From Limnanthes douglasii subsp. nivea (lineage: Eukaryota; Streptophyta; Magnoliopsida; Brassicales; Limnanthaceae), in assembly GCA_036936605.1 (NCBI GenBank), contig JAUPFV010000002.1, positions 214,202,029 to 214,266,028 on the forward strand: a stretch of DNA of 64,000 bases. The letters run 5' to 3'. Positions 1 through 11,172 of this stretch are shown in pieces. Position 1 is the stretch's first letter. The number at the start of each line of letters is the position of its first letter. The translations under genes and the position numbers were made by a program. The notes beneath the pieces are model-generated. The model saw nothing but the letters and a program-made list of their open reading frames with translations, was not told the DNA's origin and made no database searches.

Positions 1-2286
1 AATGATGAGTATACCATCGAGGAGCGTGATAGATTAAAGGGCGAGATAGAAGCTATGAGGGCAAAAAAGGCTAAGATGGGCATGAAAGATAAGTCAAAAG
101 CGTCAGTTGCTCATCATACCGATAACCCTAGAGAGCATGAGCCTTCAAAGACTCATGTAAGTACCAAAAAGACTCATGCCAGCTCCAAAAAGTCTCACCG
201 GTCTAAGCCAGTGGAGAGTTCTGACTCAGACTCAGAGTCTTCTGGTAGCTCCTCGGATGAGAAAGGAGTTGAAGAGTCCTTGTCCTCCAGCAGTGATGAG
301 GGCCGATCCAAAAAGAAGCAAAAGTTGATTAAAAAATATTCAAGAAAAAGGGATAGACATGGGAAATTGAAGAAGAATATAGGCAAAGAATTATCTCACA
401 GCCGGAGGCATGTAGACCGGATGCTGATGGATCCCTTTGCCTTCCACGATGAACCAGGTATCTTTGCAACTCCTAATGAGGATACTGTGTTCAGTCGTGG
501 CCGGAACTGGAGACAATCTCCATTGTCTTCCAAGATTCTGTCCGGAAACCTCCCTAAGAGGTTCAATAGCACTAAAATGGAAAAGTACGATGGCAGTACT
601 GATCCGGACAACCACTTGGAGCAATTTAAAAACTTCATGATGAATTTTGATGATGATGACAAGTTACTCTGTAGAGCATTCTCCCAATCCTTTACGGGGA
701 GTGCTCTAAAGTGGTATAACAGCCTACCTCAAGGGTGCATCAAGAATTTTGATACCTTTTGGGTGGCCTTTCGAATGCAGTTTGTTGGGAGTAAAGAGTT
801 GAAGGGCAATGGGGACACAATAATCCATTGTGCCCAAGAACCAAACGAATCATTGGAAGAATACATAAGTTGTTTTGTAAACACTAAAAATGGGTTGGCT
901 GATTGCTTCGAGCAAGTAGCAATAGCATCCTTGAGACGGGGCTTAAACCCTGGAAATTTGGCTGAGTCGGTGACCAGAAAGAAAGCCATGACTTGGGGAG
1001 GTTTGCTGAATCAAGTCGGAAAGCAAATCAATGTTGATGAAACAAAGAAAACTAGGCTGCACAGGCAGGTGAGGTCTGCCCCGGTTGCATCAAACCCTAA
1101 CCAAAATCAGACTGGGAACAAGGCAAGGGAGACAAGACAGGGGCATAACAGGGCTAAAGCTCAATCTCAGCCAGCTGCACCTGCCCAGAGTCAACAATCT
1201 AGAAATAAGAAAGGGCCTTGGGTTCAACCGGAGTGGTTTGCAGAATTAAAAGAAAGTGTGGCCACCATTTATGATAAAACAAAGGAAAAAGTGCACTATA
1301 GAAGACCGACCACACTACAATCTCCTAGGGAACATCGTAACAACTCTTTCTGCCAGTACCATAATAATACTGGCCATACCACTGACGATTGTATAACCTT
1401 GAAACAAGAAGTTCAGAACTTGATTGAAAGAGGAAAGCTGGGGGCATATGTCAAAAGAAGAGGAGGAAATAGGCCTGATAATGCTCATCGGGTTGGTCCA
1501 AGTAATGCTACTCCGGAGGGAGCTATGGTTATAATCGAAAGATTTGATGTAGAATCAGAATACTTGGATCCTGATCCAGCTCGAAATAGAGTGGGTGCCA
1601 TTGAGGAATGTTGTAAAACGGTCTCTGGGCTCATTAAGTTTTTTGAGTCATTTACAATTTTCGGAGGGGATACTATGACAGCTCCTACTGCTTCTTCGAG
1701 GAAGAGGCATGTTCATACTTTAGCCACCCAGCTAGAAGGAGGCATGACCTCCTATCAATCACAAATTCCATTTGCCTTCATTGTTTTCGATGAAGATGAC
1801 TTAAGGGATATAGCTGGCCCTCATGAAGATGTTGTTGTCATGGGAGCATCCATTGGGGGCAATGACATAAGACGAATCTTGGTGGATACTGGAAGCTCAG
1901 CCAATATCCTCTTCTTAACCACTTACAAAAAGATGAAAAATCCAGCCGTAATCCAGCGTTCGGCCAGATCAATTGTGGGCTTCACTGGGAGCTCAGCAGA
2001 TGTGATCGGGGAGTTCGAAGAGGAAGTTTTGTTGGGCAAGGGCCCTTTCAAGAAGATGGTCAGGATACTTTTTATTGTGGTGGATTGTCCCACTTTTTAT
2101 AACACTATTTTAGGGAGGTCTTGGCTCTCTAGGATGCATGCAGTAGCCTCGACAGTCCACCAATGTTTGAAATATGTTGTTCAAGGACAAGTGGGAGTTG
2201 TCCGAAGCAGTCAAAAGGTTGCAAGAGAGTGTTATGCTACAGCATTGGCTCCACGGACGTTGGGGGCAGTTCGTATCAACGAATAA
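1..2286 (+). CDS. gag-pro: Tat gag-protease polyprotein, 5'-partial
   Basis: The frame is open from base 1, so the true start lies upstream; the first ATG in view is at 55. The N-terminal part is Lys/Ser/Asp rich. Around residues 175-310 is a retrotransposon gag domain (KYDGSTDPDNHLEQF, later LKWYNSLP). A Cys-rich knuckle-like CQYHNNTGHTTDDC lies near residue 435. The aspartic protease active site ILVDTGSSANILF lies near residue 617. Gag would package the element RNA and the protease would cut the polyprotein. The frame ends in a stop at 2284-2286 just before pol. It is the only long intact frame of this copy. Confidence 0.92.
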   Translation, partial: NDEYTIEERDRLKGEIEAMRAKKAKMGMKDKSKASVAHHTDNPREHEPSKTHVSTKKTHASSKKSHRSKPVESSDSDSESSGSSSDEKGVEESLSSSSDEGRSKKKQKLIKKYSRKRDRHGKLKKNIGKELSHSRRHVDRMLMDPFAFHDEPGIFATPNEDTVFSRGRNWRQSPLSSKILSGNLPKRFNSTKMEKYDGSTDPDNHLEQFKNFMMNFDDDDKLLCRAFSQSFTGSALKWYNSLPQGCIKNFDTFWVAFRMQFVGSKELKGNGDTIIHCAQEPNESLEEYISCFVNTKNGLADCFEQVAIASLRRGLNPGNLAESVTRKKAMTWGGLLNQVGKQINVDETKKTRLHRQVRSAPVASNPNQNQTGNKARETRQGHNRAKAQSQPAAPAQSQQSRNKKGPWVQPEWFAELKESVATIYDKTKEKVHYRRPTTLQSPREHRNNSFCQYHNNTGHTTDDCITLKQEVQNLIERGKLGAYVKRRGGNRPDNAHRVGPSNATPEGAMVIIERFDVESEYLDPDPARNRVGAIEECCKTVSGLIKFFESFTIFGGDTMTAPTASSRKRHVHTLATQLEGGMTSYQSQIPFAFIVFDEDDLRDIAGPHEDVVVMGASIGGNDIRRILVDTGSSANILFLTTYKKMKNPAVIQRSARSIVGFTGSSADVIGEFEEEVLLGKGPFKKMVRILFIVVDCPTFYNTILGRSWLSRMHAVASTVHQCLKYVVQGQVGVVRSSQKVARECYATALAPRTLGAVRINE

Positions 2287-4344
2287 TAGCAGTTTGAGGG
2301 GCTTTTTGGGGGTGAGGGTGAAATGAATGACCCCAGAGAGACCCCTGGAGTATTGATACCGGTTGAAGAAGTTGAAACACATTCTTTAGAATAAGGAAAA
2401 AGTGTTAAGATAGGGTCTAAAATGCCGTCCGAACTGAAGATTACGATGTTAAAGTTTCTGAAAGACCATCACCATGTTTTTGCCTGGTGCAACGCTGATG
2501 TTACAGGGGTTCAAGCAGATATTATATCACATCACTTATCCATCCGGGAGAGACATAGCACCCGTGGTACAAAAGATAAGGGCTTTTTCCAAGGAAAAGG
2601 CTGATGTTATTGTTCAAGAAGTTGACAGGATCACAAAAATGGGGCATATAAAGGAGTCTCAATATCCTTTGTGGACTGCCAATCCGGTCTTGGTAAAAAA
2701 TAAAAATGGGAAGTGGAGCATGTGCATTGACTTCACAGATCTCAATAGGGCTTGCCCAAAAGATTTATATCCAGTTCCTCGGATTGATCAGCTGGTAGAT
2801 TCCACCTCTGGGAATAAGCTGCTATCCTTTATGGATGCTTTCTCCGGGTACAATCAGATTCAAGTAGATCTGAAGGATCAGGAGCATACCACATTTGTCA
2901 CTGACAGGGGTCTTCATTGCTACAAGGTGATGCCATTCAGATTGAAAAATGCTGGGGCTACTTATCAGAGATTGGTGAACAAAGCCTTTGCTGATCAAAT
3001 TGGAAGAAATATGGAAGTATACATTGATGATATGATGGTGAAAAGTGTGAATGAACAACTACACCTAGCAGACCTCCAAGAAGCTTTTGCTAACTTAATA
3101 AAAGTGAATTTAAAGCTAAATCCAGAAAAATATGTGTTCGTAGTGCAGTCCGGGAAATTCCTGGGTTATATAATAAGTGAGCAAGGGATACAGCCCGATC
3201 CGGACCAGCTTAATGCTTTGTTCCAAATGGAGCCTCCTCGGAATGTTAAAGAAGTGCAACGATTGAGTGGGAGGTTGGCTACTTTAAATCGATTCATCTC
3301 AAGGTCTTCGGACAGATGTGCCCCGTTTTTTCAAACTCTAAAGGGTGCAAAGGGATTTGACTGGACTTCGCAGTGCGATGAGGCCTTCAATGAAATTAAG
3401 AAACATCTGTCCTCCCCCAAGACTTTATTTAAACCTGTTGATAAAGAGACACTCTTTGTATACCTGGCAGTTTCAAGTTGTGCCATCAGTGCTGTATTGG
3501 TAAGGGAAGTGGATAACTACCCCCATCCAGTATACTACATCAGCAAGAGCTTGATAGATGCAGAAAAGCGCTATTTGAAACTCGAAAAATTAGCGTTACC
3601 TTGGTAATTGCTGCAAGGAAGATGAGGCCTTATTTCCAGGCTCATCCTATTATCGTTCGGACATATTTTCCGTTGAAGAATGTTCTCCAAAAGGCAGACA
3701 TTTCAAGTAGAATGACTAAGTGGTCAGTGGAATTGGGGGACTTCGATATTGATTTTGCTCCTCGAACAGCAGTCAAAGCCCAAGCTGTGGCTGATTTTTT
3801 GGTTGAATTCCACTCTGATAGGGATACGGAGCAGACTACTGAGATGAAAGACAAAAAGGTCTGGGTCGTCCGGACGGATAGTGGATCCAACACTATGGGA
3901 TGTGGTGCAGGGGTGTGCTTGACTTCTCCATATGGTGACAAAATGTACCAGGCTATATGTTTTGCTTTTAGGGCTTCCAACAATGAGTCCGAATACGAAG
4001 CAACTATAGCTGGTTAAAAGTTAGCTTATATTTGTGGGGCCAAAAGGGTCAAGCTAATGAGTGATTCCCAGCTTCTTATCCACCATGCACAAGGTCAATC
4101 TGAGGCCAAAAAAGAGCAACTACTGAAGTACTTACTTCTTTTTAAAAATGAGGCTCTTAAGTTCAAAAGCGTTGTTTATGAGCATATACCACGGGCAGAG
4201 AATGAACTAGCAGATTCATTGGCAACCATAGCATACACTGAGTCATATCCTTGGATCCATGTACTGGAGAGCCCTTTCATTCAACTTAATGTGGCTAAAG
4301 AGGAAGAAAGTTTCGAAGTACAGATGAAACAACCTCAAGATTAG
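2287..4344 (+). pseudogene. pol: Tat reverse transcriptase, RNase H and second RNase H, broken
   Basis: Reverse transcriptase motifs are clear between about 2650 and 3200: MCIDFTDLNRACPKD, FMDAFSGYNQIQV and the catalytic YIDDMMVK. The Ty3-type RNase H follows, but the frame breaks near 3600 and resumes at 3601-4017. From about 3860 a second RNase H-like domain is seen, with acidic residues in RTDSGS, NNESEYEA, MSDSQL and RAENELADSLA. This second domain is a known mark of Tat elements. Defects I can see are a frameshift near 2540-2600, the break near 3600, a stop at 4015-4017, and a stop at 4342-4344. Confidence 0.9.
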
Positions 4345-5578
4345 AGATTTCCTCTCCTGCAGTACCTCTCCGATGGCATCTTGCCTCCGGATAAATCACC
4401 TGCAAGAAAAATGAAGCACAAGGCTCATGGTTTTATCATATTAAGAGACGTTTTGTACAAAAAGTCTTACTAGTAAACCTCTTTTGCGATGTTTGGGAGA
4501 TGATGAGTCTCAAGTAGTCATCTCCGAATTGCATGATGGTGAGGGATCAACTCACTGTGGATTCAGTGCTCTAACACGGAGAGTTTTACTGGCTGGCTAT
4601 TACTGGCCCTCTATAATGCAGGATGCTAAGGAGCTGGTGAGAAGGTGTGATCCATGCCAGAGATATAGCAATGAAATTCATGTCACAGCCATCCCTTTAG
4701 AGTTAATTCCTGAGCCTATACCTTTTGCTCGATGGGGGTTGGATTTGGTGGGACCTCTTCCTATGGCGTCTGGAGGACGCAGAACTATAATTATTGCTAT
4801 AGATTACTTTTCGAAGTGGATTGAAGCAGCCCCTCTGGCAGGAACAACATCAAAAGCTGTCATAAAATTCATTTTATCCAACATCTGTTGCAGATTTGGT
4901 GTTCCACAAAAGATAACAACAGACAATGGGCCACAGTTCGACAACAAGGAAATGGAGAGTTTCTGTGCCTCAAAGGGTATACAACATTTTTTCTCTTCAC
5001 CTTTCCACCCACAAGAGGATGGTCAGGTTGAAGTGGCTAACAGAACTATACTGTCCGGTTTAAAGAAAAATTTGGAAGGGGCTGCTGGGAAGTGGCCTAG
5101 CTATTTACAAGAGGTCTTGTGGGCCTACCGGACTACACATTGGGCTGCAACATAAGAGTCACCTTTTGCATTGGTATATGGGATGGATGCAATAGCCCCC
5201 ATAGAAGCAACTCTCCCTTCATTTCGGGTTCACAACTTCTCCGAACACGCAAACGAAGTAGCAGTCAGAGGTGAGCTTGACCTAATAGAGGAAAGACGTG
5301 TTAAGGCTCACCTTAGAGCTGCACACTATCAAGGTTTGATGAGAAGCAGGTTTGCTTCTAGATTTAAAAGAAGAGATTTCCAGCCGGGGGACAAGGTATT
5401 GAGGAAAGTCTTCTTACACACTAAAGAGAAGATGCTCGGCAAACTGGCCCCAACTTGGGAAGGACCTTATATGGTCATTGAAAGGCTTAAACCTGGAACA
5501 TATTGGCTCGAAGACAAGGATGGAAGGGTTTTAAATCACCCTTGGAATATTGAGCATCTCCGGATGTACTTGGAATAG
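4345..5578 (+). pseudogene. int: Tat integrase, broken
   Basis: The zinc-binding His/Cys part ends in CDPCQRY near 4655. The catalytic DDE core follows: IDYFSKWIEAAPLAG, TDNGPQF and the Glu in DGQVEVANRT. The frame is stopped by TAA at about 5153-5155 and then resumes at 5171-5578 in the C-terminal integrase part. That part holds the GDKVLRKVF and WEGPYMV blocks usual in Ty3/gypsy integrases. The segment 4345-4483 is an out-of-frame link between RNase H and integrase. The reversed copy at 52508-53824 has the same protein with a single stop near its end. Confidence 0.9.
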
Positions 5579-6043
5579 AAGCTATGTAAATATTTACTTG
5601 TTTAAAAATCCATGTAAATATTTGGGGGCATACTCTTTTCTACCCTGGTGGCATGTGGAGGTTTTAATGAGGTGTCCGGGCTTTTTAATAAAATTTGATG
5701 CCTTCTTAAAAAAAAATCGAAGTGTTCTTACTTTGTTTTTTGTCACACCATCCGGATTGAAGTAAAAGAATGATGACCACTTAAACATTTGTCATCACAG
5801 AATTTAAACACTCTCACTTTAGACTGTTTATGAAATAACTAAGGGCTATTTAAACACTAGCCACCAAAATTGAAACAAACTATGAAAGGATGCAAGAATT
5901 GTGCAAAATAAAGATATTCATTGAAATAACTAAAGTGCCTTGGCCTTCCAAGGACTTTTAAATTGTCAAACAAAACAAAGGATCTATCCGGTCAGATACC
6001 GGACACAATAACAAAAATTCCCTGGCCTTCCAAGGACTTTAGT
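5579..6043 (+). other. non-coding spacer between pol and antisense gene
   Basis: No believable coding frame. The sequence is recognisably repeated in reverse at about 51995-52507, including paired phrases such as CTTGGCCTTCCAAGGACTTT. It is therefore an inherited part of this Tat family and not random flank. It separates two convergent genes (pol on plus, antisense gene on minus), so it would hold both 3' ends. I see no clear polyadenylation signal to assign. Confidence 0.6.
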
Positions 6044-9041
6044 TTAGGTAACATGAAAAGTGAAAAGATAATTTATAATTTCAGACTGAGCCTTTGAAGA
6101 TGGATCAGCCTCACTTATCTTCTTCTTCTTGGGATCGTCTTTCTTTTCGTGAGGGCCCCCCCCGGTGTTTTCTTCTTCGTCAGAGGAGGAAGCACTGGAA
6201 TAATCATGCAAGTCTCCACCAGCCATGGTGTGGAAGGGAAGGTCTTCGTACTCTACATGAAGCCACAAATCTCCCAGGTTCCTCTTCGGGAACTTCTCAT
6301 GAAAGAGAAGGACCATGTCCGACCTCACCTTGGCATACATTTGCTCTTGAGTGTCTATCACATTGTTAGCATAAGCATCGATCTTGGCCTGAATTTTGGC
6401 CTCCTGCTCCTTTAGCAGATCAGCTTTCTCCTCTGCAGCCTTGGACACTGTGTTCTCAAGCGCAATCTTGTCATTCGTCAAGTTGTGGATGACTTGATCC
6501 TTGGCCTTGGCCTCCTCTTTCGAAGAGGTGAGATCTTTCTCTAATCTGGACAACTTCTCCCGGAGCTCCTTGATAGTGTCTTCTAGAGTGGCAACTTTTG
6601 TGGTCCACCCTTTTTTGCTCTTCTTCAGCTCCTCGTTTTCTCCTTTTAGAATGTCAGCATGTTGAGTGGCAGTAAGAAGATCATCGGACAGTCTCTCTTT
6701 GTCAGACTTGAGATCTTTGATAGTATCTGCCTAACTTCGAACTTGTTTCTCCAACACAAGCACTGGCTGAACACTACTTAATATGCAGTGAGCTATAATA
6801 TCCCTTTCACTTGAAACAGTAAAAGTATTACCATTAAAAGTGACGGTGTTCGAAGTACTCGGAGGGAGGTAAGGCCCAACAAAAGCATCTCTGGGGATGT
6901 TGGCAAAGTAGTCACTAAGTCCATCAAGACCGGTGATGTCAACCCCATCAATGCTAAGGTCTCCTCCTCCAACCTCGTCAGTTTGAAAATCACAAGGGAT
7001 CTCCTCTGCTTGTGTTGGATCAGTAGGATCAACAGAGGGGAGAGGCTCCGGAGGCCGGAGAGAAAGTTCATCACCCCTGGAGGTCTTTTTCTTTTTAATC
7101 TCCCTGTTCTTGCTTTCAGCTCCCCATTTTCGGTCTCTTTTGGGAGCTTTTGGGGGTTTTGGGGATCGAACCTCTTCCCTAACACTCTCCTGCTCTACCA
7201 CTTCTAAGTGAGCAGCATCGATCTGGCTTGGGGCTGGCCCCTCCGGATTTGTTGGAACAGCCTCCTCCACCTCAGCAGGGTTAGCTTCACCTACCACCTT
7301 CTTGCCCTTCTTCTTCTTGCCTTTCATCTTACTCGGGGCCTTGGCCCGGCCTGGCAAATAAAGTGACCCATCCGGTTCGTGTGTTCTCTTGAGGACTACA
7401 TCCGGAGGGGGTGGAGTGGTGAGTTCTTCCCAGGTCAAGTCCCTCCGGCCAGTAGTGTTCCAGAGGTGAGACCTTGTAAAGTTGCCTCATGTGAAAGCAT
7501 CGTGAAACCGGTTCCCTCACTTTTCAGCAGCCCAAGTGTTGATCTTGGTACAAGTAGTATGCCCGGACTTTAGGTAGTCACTGAAGTCTTTGGGAAGTTC
7601 TGCTAAGAAAAAAGACAAGACCAGTCAGTTTAAACAAATTCGATAAAAGAAGAAATAAGAATATAAAGTAGGAGCCTTACGATCACTCCTCCATCTGCTG
7701 GTGAGGAGACTTGGATTGACTTCGGCTTTGATTTTCCTCCCGTTCTCCCAAGCACCACTTACGAACATGAATTAAGTCCTCTAATTTCTCTCCGAATCAA
7801 GCAAATCATCCACTGCTTTATAATTATCACCCATGTTGAAGTGATAGAAGGGAATGTGGTGGTTCCTGCAGAGACTGGCCACAGAAGCGAATTCCTCCAT
7901 TGGTAGAGGAATCTCGGAGAGCCTGGAGGCCATGATACAGGCTATAAGTGTGTACCAGGCGTTGGGGCTTAGTTAACTGGGACAAAGCTTGATAAGATGG
8001 AAATACCTAACTATTTCTGGATCCAAGGGGAACCTTAAACCCCAGTTAAAGAGCTCAGTGAAGATGACTATTTCACTGAGTTTGAAATCCATTGGGGTTT
8101 CGGGGTCTATGGGGATTCTTATCTTCACATTCTCCGAAAATCCCCCACTTCGTACGCATCCGGCCCAACTCAGTTGTATGGATGAAAGCGTAATTGATCT
8201 TTTGCAAGGCAAGGAGATATTTAACATTGACCTTGTGGAAACAAGGTCCCACGTTTCCTTCAAGACACCTCGGCAGATCCGGATGCCTTAAACATAGCTT
8301 CTCCTTGTCTTTATCCTTTTGGGCAGCAACAGCACAACTAGTCTGTCCGGAAGGTTCGGACTCGAATGGAGCCTCTTCGATAGAGTCCTCTATTATTTCC
8401 TCCATAATTGAGGAAGGGTTTTCAGTTGTTGTTGTGAGGGGGAGGTTTAGAGTTGGTTCAGCCTGACTTTCGAACTGATGAGCTTCAGTACTCTCATGGA
8501 TCCTAGCCTCCGGTTGGGGCTCTGATGTAGACGTTTCTCTTCGGGGGCTTGAGCCAGTGGCCTCCGGACCAGACAACCTGTCCCTGGGTGCTTTTATGGG
8601 TACTTCTGACCCTGTACTGCTGTCTTTGGCACCTGATTTCGAATGGGTGCCCTTGGAAGCCTTCCCTTTGACCAGCCGGCCTTTTCTTCGATCAACCAGC
8701 TTGTGAGGAGAAGTATCAACATCTGACCCCATGGCTAAGAATGGGGAAGGTTTTTTAAAACTGGTAACTGTTAAACCTGGTTCAACGGTGGGTTCTGACT
8801 CTTGAACCGAAGAACCTGAGATGATAGGGGAAAGACTGGTTTGAAACAATCTCTTCGGTTTGACACCCTTTGTGGAGGAAGAACCATGGTCAGACTCTGT
8901 AGCTGAGACTGCTGGTTTGTCGATGGGGGAAGTGGGTAAGCCTGCTGCGATGCGCCTTTCCCTTTCGACTTTTTGTGCTTTTTCTAGTTCAGATAGATTG
9001 AGCCACCCACCTTTGATTAGAGCGTTCCTAGCCGTGAACAT
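6044..9041 (-). pseudogene. Tat extra antisense gene (aORF), copy 1
   Basis: This gene runs opposite to gag-pol, between pol and the 3' LTR, a position known for extra ORFs in Tat/Grande-like elements. It starts at ATG 9041 with FTARNALIKGGWLNLSELEK. A middle block near 8270-7880 (VNVKYLLALQKINYAF, then GLRFPLDPEIVRYFHLIKL) resembles the 'putative gypsy type transposon' domain of plant databases. A small intron (7600-7680) follows. The C-terminal half has a basic Lys-rich stretch, a conserved block (YLPPSTSNTVTFNG) and a long coiled coil (about 6720-6350), ending in an acidic tail. The frame is broken near 8070-7700, at about 7540 and near 6731. Function is unknown; the layout suggests a nuclear, self-associating protein. 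Confidence 0.82.
7600..7680 (-). other. intron of the Tat antisense gene
   Basis: On the minus strand the donor reads GATC|GTAAGG and the acceptor TTAGCAG|AACTTC. An intron at the same place is seen in copy 2 (50381-50474, GTAAAA..GACAG), flanked by matching coding sequence (RWRSD before, PKDFxDYLK after). Having it at the same place in two copies makes a real spliced antisense transcript likely. Confidence 0.72.
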
Positions 9042-9470
9042 AGACGACCTAAGTAAAGAACTTGTGTTTGAGAGAGAAAGCTCTGAAGATTATCAAAGTG
9101 AAAATGAAAGTGATAGTAAAATAGTAGAAAAGTATCTTAATTTATAGTAAACCTCAAAAAGAAGTCTTGATTCCTGAGAGAATTCGAAAAGATTAGCAAT
9201 GATTAAAAGACGGCGCTGATGTCACCTTCATTAATGAAGAGGTTGCTTTTCAGAGAAGGTGGATGCGAAATTCAAGGTGAAAAAACGGCTAAAGCAACGA
9301 ACCAAAGAGTGACACGTGTCCCATGAACTTTGGCAAAAAACCGTTTAGATTCAAAGAGCCTTTTCAATCCGGATAAAACCATAACACAATTCGGAAGACC
9401 TGTCCGGATAAAACTGCCACTGACAACGGACTGTTTTTCAGGTTTTGACAAAGGTTATTTGAACAAACAC

Positions 9471-9486
9471 CTAAAAAAGGGGCTAC
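9471..9486 (+). promoter_or_regulatory. polypurine tract of Tat copy 1
   Basis: CTAAAAAAGGGGCTAC lies directly before the LTR start TGATGAG. The same string is found in reverse at 48817-48832 in copy 2, directly outside its LTR. This is the expected plus-strand priming site. Confidence 0.82.
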
Positions 9487-9844
9487 TGATGAGTCCGGAT
9501 TCTGTTACCTCTCCGGACAGGGACAGTTCGGACAAAGACCATCTAACCGGACAGGGCAGTTCGAACACCTCTTCCATTAGGTTGTTCGAACAAGGACTAA
9601 AGTACTTAAAAACCTAATCACTTCTTGACTAAGTTGCCTGCTCTCCTACTAAGAGCTCATGGGTCCTTAAACTTGAACCGGGTCCATTAAACATGACCCG
9701 AAAGCCCATAAGGCCCAAATGTAAAGGTATAAATACCCAACCACCAATATTAAATGAGGGTAATGAAAATTAAATACTTACAAACTTCCACAAACTCTAA
9801 ACAAAAATTACAAACTTACCCTCAGACACAAATAAACCACACCA
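9487..9844 (+). repeat. 3' LTR of Tat copy 1
   Basis: The LTR runs from TGATGAG to CACACCA, 358 bp, with standard TG..CA ends. Both ends were set by alignment with the copy 2 LTR (48398-48816): similarity begins after the shared polypurine tract and stops after ACCACACCA, beyond which the flanks differ. A TATAAATA box lies at 9728-9735. It sits in GTATAAATAC, which is close to a palindrome and so could also serve the opposite strand, where the antisense gene starts at 9041. The 358 bp is short compared with 419 bp in copy 2, so one or both carry indels. Confidence 0.82.
9728..9735 (+). promoter_or_regulatory. TATA box in Tat LTR
   Basis: TATAAATA inside the LTR, conserved in copy 2 (reverse complement near 48555-48565). 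It is a plausible core promoter for genomic RNA. Because the surrounding GTATAAATAC reads GTATTTATAC on the other strand, use for the antisense gene is possible but not shown. Confidence 0.55.
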
Positions 9845-10932
9845 GGCACTACTTGATCTTCGAGCGAGAGAGCATAAAACTCGTATCCTGCAATGAGTTC
9901 GTTTAAATGATAATGGTTAAAAACAAATCCATTATTAAATGACTCGAATGAGTCGAACAAACCTTAATATTGTAAAAATTGATAGTGATATAAACACCAT
10001 GAATGACAGCAAAATCAAGCATAAGATTACTCGAGAATCCCTCTGGTCTAGGAGAAACAACAACAAATAATTTTAAGATTTCTTAAAACAAAAATCAAAT
10101 TTCTGAAGAGATAAGTTTATAGGATTGCTAAATGTATGTTGTTATAGCAATTCACCCCAACAAGTACAAAGGCTTGTGAAAGGGAGGTTGAATATAATGA
10201 GGAGGAGATGAGTGTTTAAATTTGGAAATTAATAGTTTGTTGAATAAGTTTTTTAAAAGTTCTAGGAGAGAGCAGAGAGTGCTCTTTCTAGAAAACTAGC
10301 TATTTTTTATTTGAAAAATAAACTTTTTAGTTCTCTCATTTAGTATAAAAATTCCTAATTTTACATTACGTGAAAATACTTCTTATGTTTATTTTTGTAT
10401 TTCATTTATAACAATTTTAGATGGTAAAACATATCGCGCTCAAATTTTTATTTTATTTAATGTATATATTTAATTGTAGCAATGATATTGCTTTAACTTT
10501 TTATTGATATATGAATTATATCTATTTTTAAATCATCACAACAATTTTTTTTTTAATTTACTTAATAAAATTTTCAAATATATTGGAACTAGACCATTTA
10601 AAAATGAAAAAATATATTATCCAATTTTATTTTGATTCATAGACATGTAATCTCACGTAGTCATCTCTTCAAAAATAATATCATCAAATTTTATTTTGCA
10701 CAATTGAAAAAGTTGTAATAACAAATAATGTTATAAAATTATAGCTAGATTAAGATGACGATGCTTTATATATTTAAGAAATATATATTTAAATATTTCA
10801 TTTTAGCCCAATATATATATATATATATATATATTCCAAAACATGAAATTTTGTTAAAAACCTACAAAGACAATTGATGTACATAAACTAGTTAAAGCAA
10901 CTAATATTGAATAGGTAAGTTGAGCTCTATAT
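9845..10932. other. AT-rich stretch without genes
   Basis: No coding frame or known repeat family recognised. It holds an (AT)n microsatellite at about 10810-10834 and long A/T runs. It ends in the 16-bp direct repeat (10917-10932) that flanks the SINE. Confidence 0.6.
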
Positions 10933-11156
10933 TTTTTTTTTTTTTTTGGAGGGAACCCGCAGCCGCTACTCAGAGTGCAATGAGTGCGCACAGGGTAAAC
11001 CCTCAGTCTGACGCGATAGCCTGCAAACCAACGCCAGAAGGTAAACCACACAAGGTGACAGGCTCAGCCGAGAAAGCGTATGTAGAGGGACTCGAACTCT
11101 GACCTTTTGGTCATAAGAATGCCATACTCAACCAACTCGGTTACCCCATTGGGGGC
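10933..11156 (-). mobile_element. tRNA-derived SINE, Au-like
   Basis: Read on the minus strand, the element opens with a tRNA-like head: box A TAACCGAGTTGG and box B GGTCAGAGTTCGAGTCCC, the split pol III promoter. The body has phrases such as GGGTAAACCC and GGGAACCCGCAG that I associate with the plant Au SINE family. It ends in a poly(A), seen as poly(T) at about 10931-10947 on plus. A perfect 16-bp target duplication, AAGTTGAGCTCTATAT, flanks it at 10917-10932 and 11157-11172. It sits at the 3' side of the minus-strand LINE remnant. It is not a working tRNA. Confidence 0.85.
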
Positions 11157-11172
11157 AAGTTGAGCTCTATAT

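Larger units (their letters stand above)
1..9844 (+). mobile_element. Tat-type Ty3/gypsy LTR retrotransposon, copy 1 (5' end outside window)
   Basis: The order is gag, protease, reverse transcriptase, RNase H, second RNase H, integrase, long spacer with an antisense gene, polypurine tract and 3' LTR. Protease-RT-RH-IN order defines Ty3/gypsy. A second RNase H domain plus an extra ORF before the 3' LTR is known for the Tat lineage. The 5' LTR, primer site and start of gag lie left of the window, so no target duplication can be tested. A second copy of the same family lies reversed at 48398-53824, and a diverged relative at 59311-60351. The gag-protease frame is open but pol carries several stops and frameshifts, so this copy is inactive on its own. 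Confidence 0.93.

Noticed and set aside
729..989. Minus-strand frames inside Tat gag
   Set aside because: Antisense shadows of a well-supported gag domain; no features of their own.
10933..11156. tRNA gene on the minus strand
   Set aside because: Boxes A and B are tRNA-like, but the body continues for over 140 bp into a poly(A) tail with a target duplication. That is a SINE.
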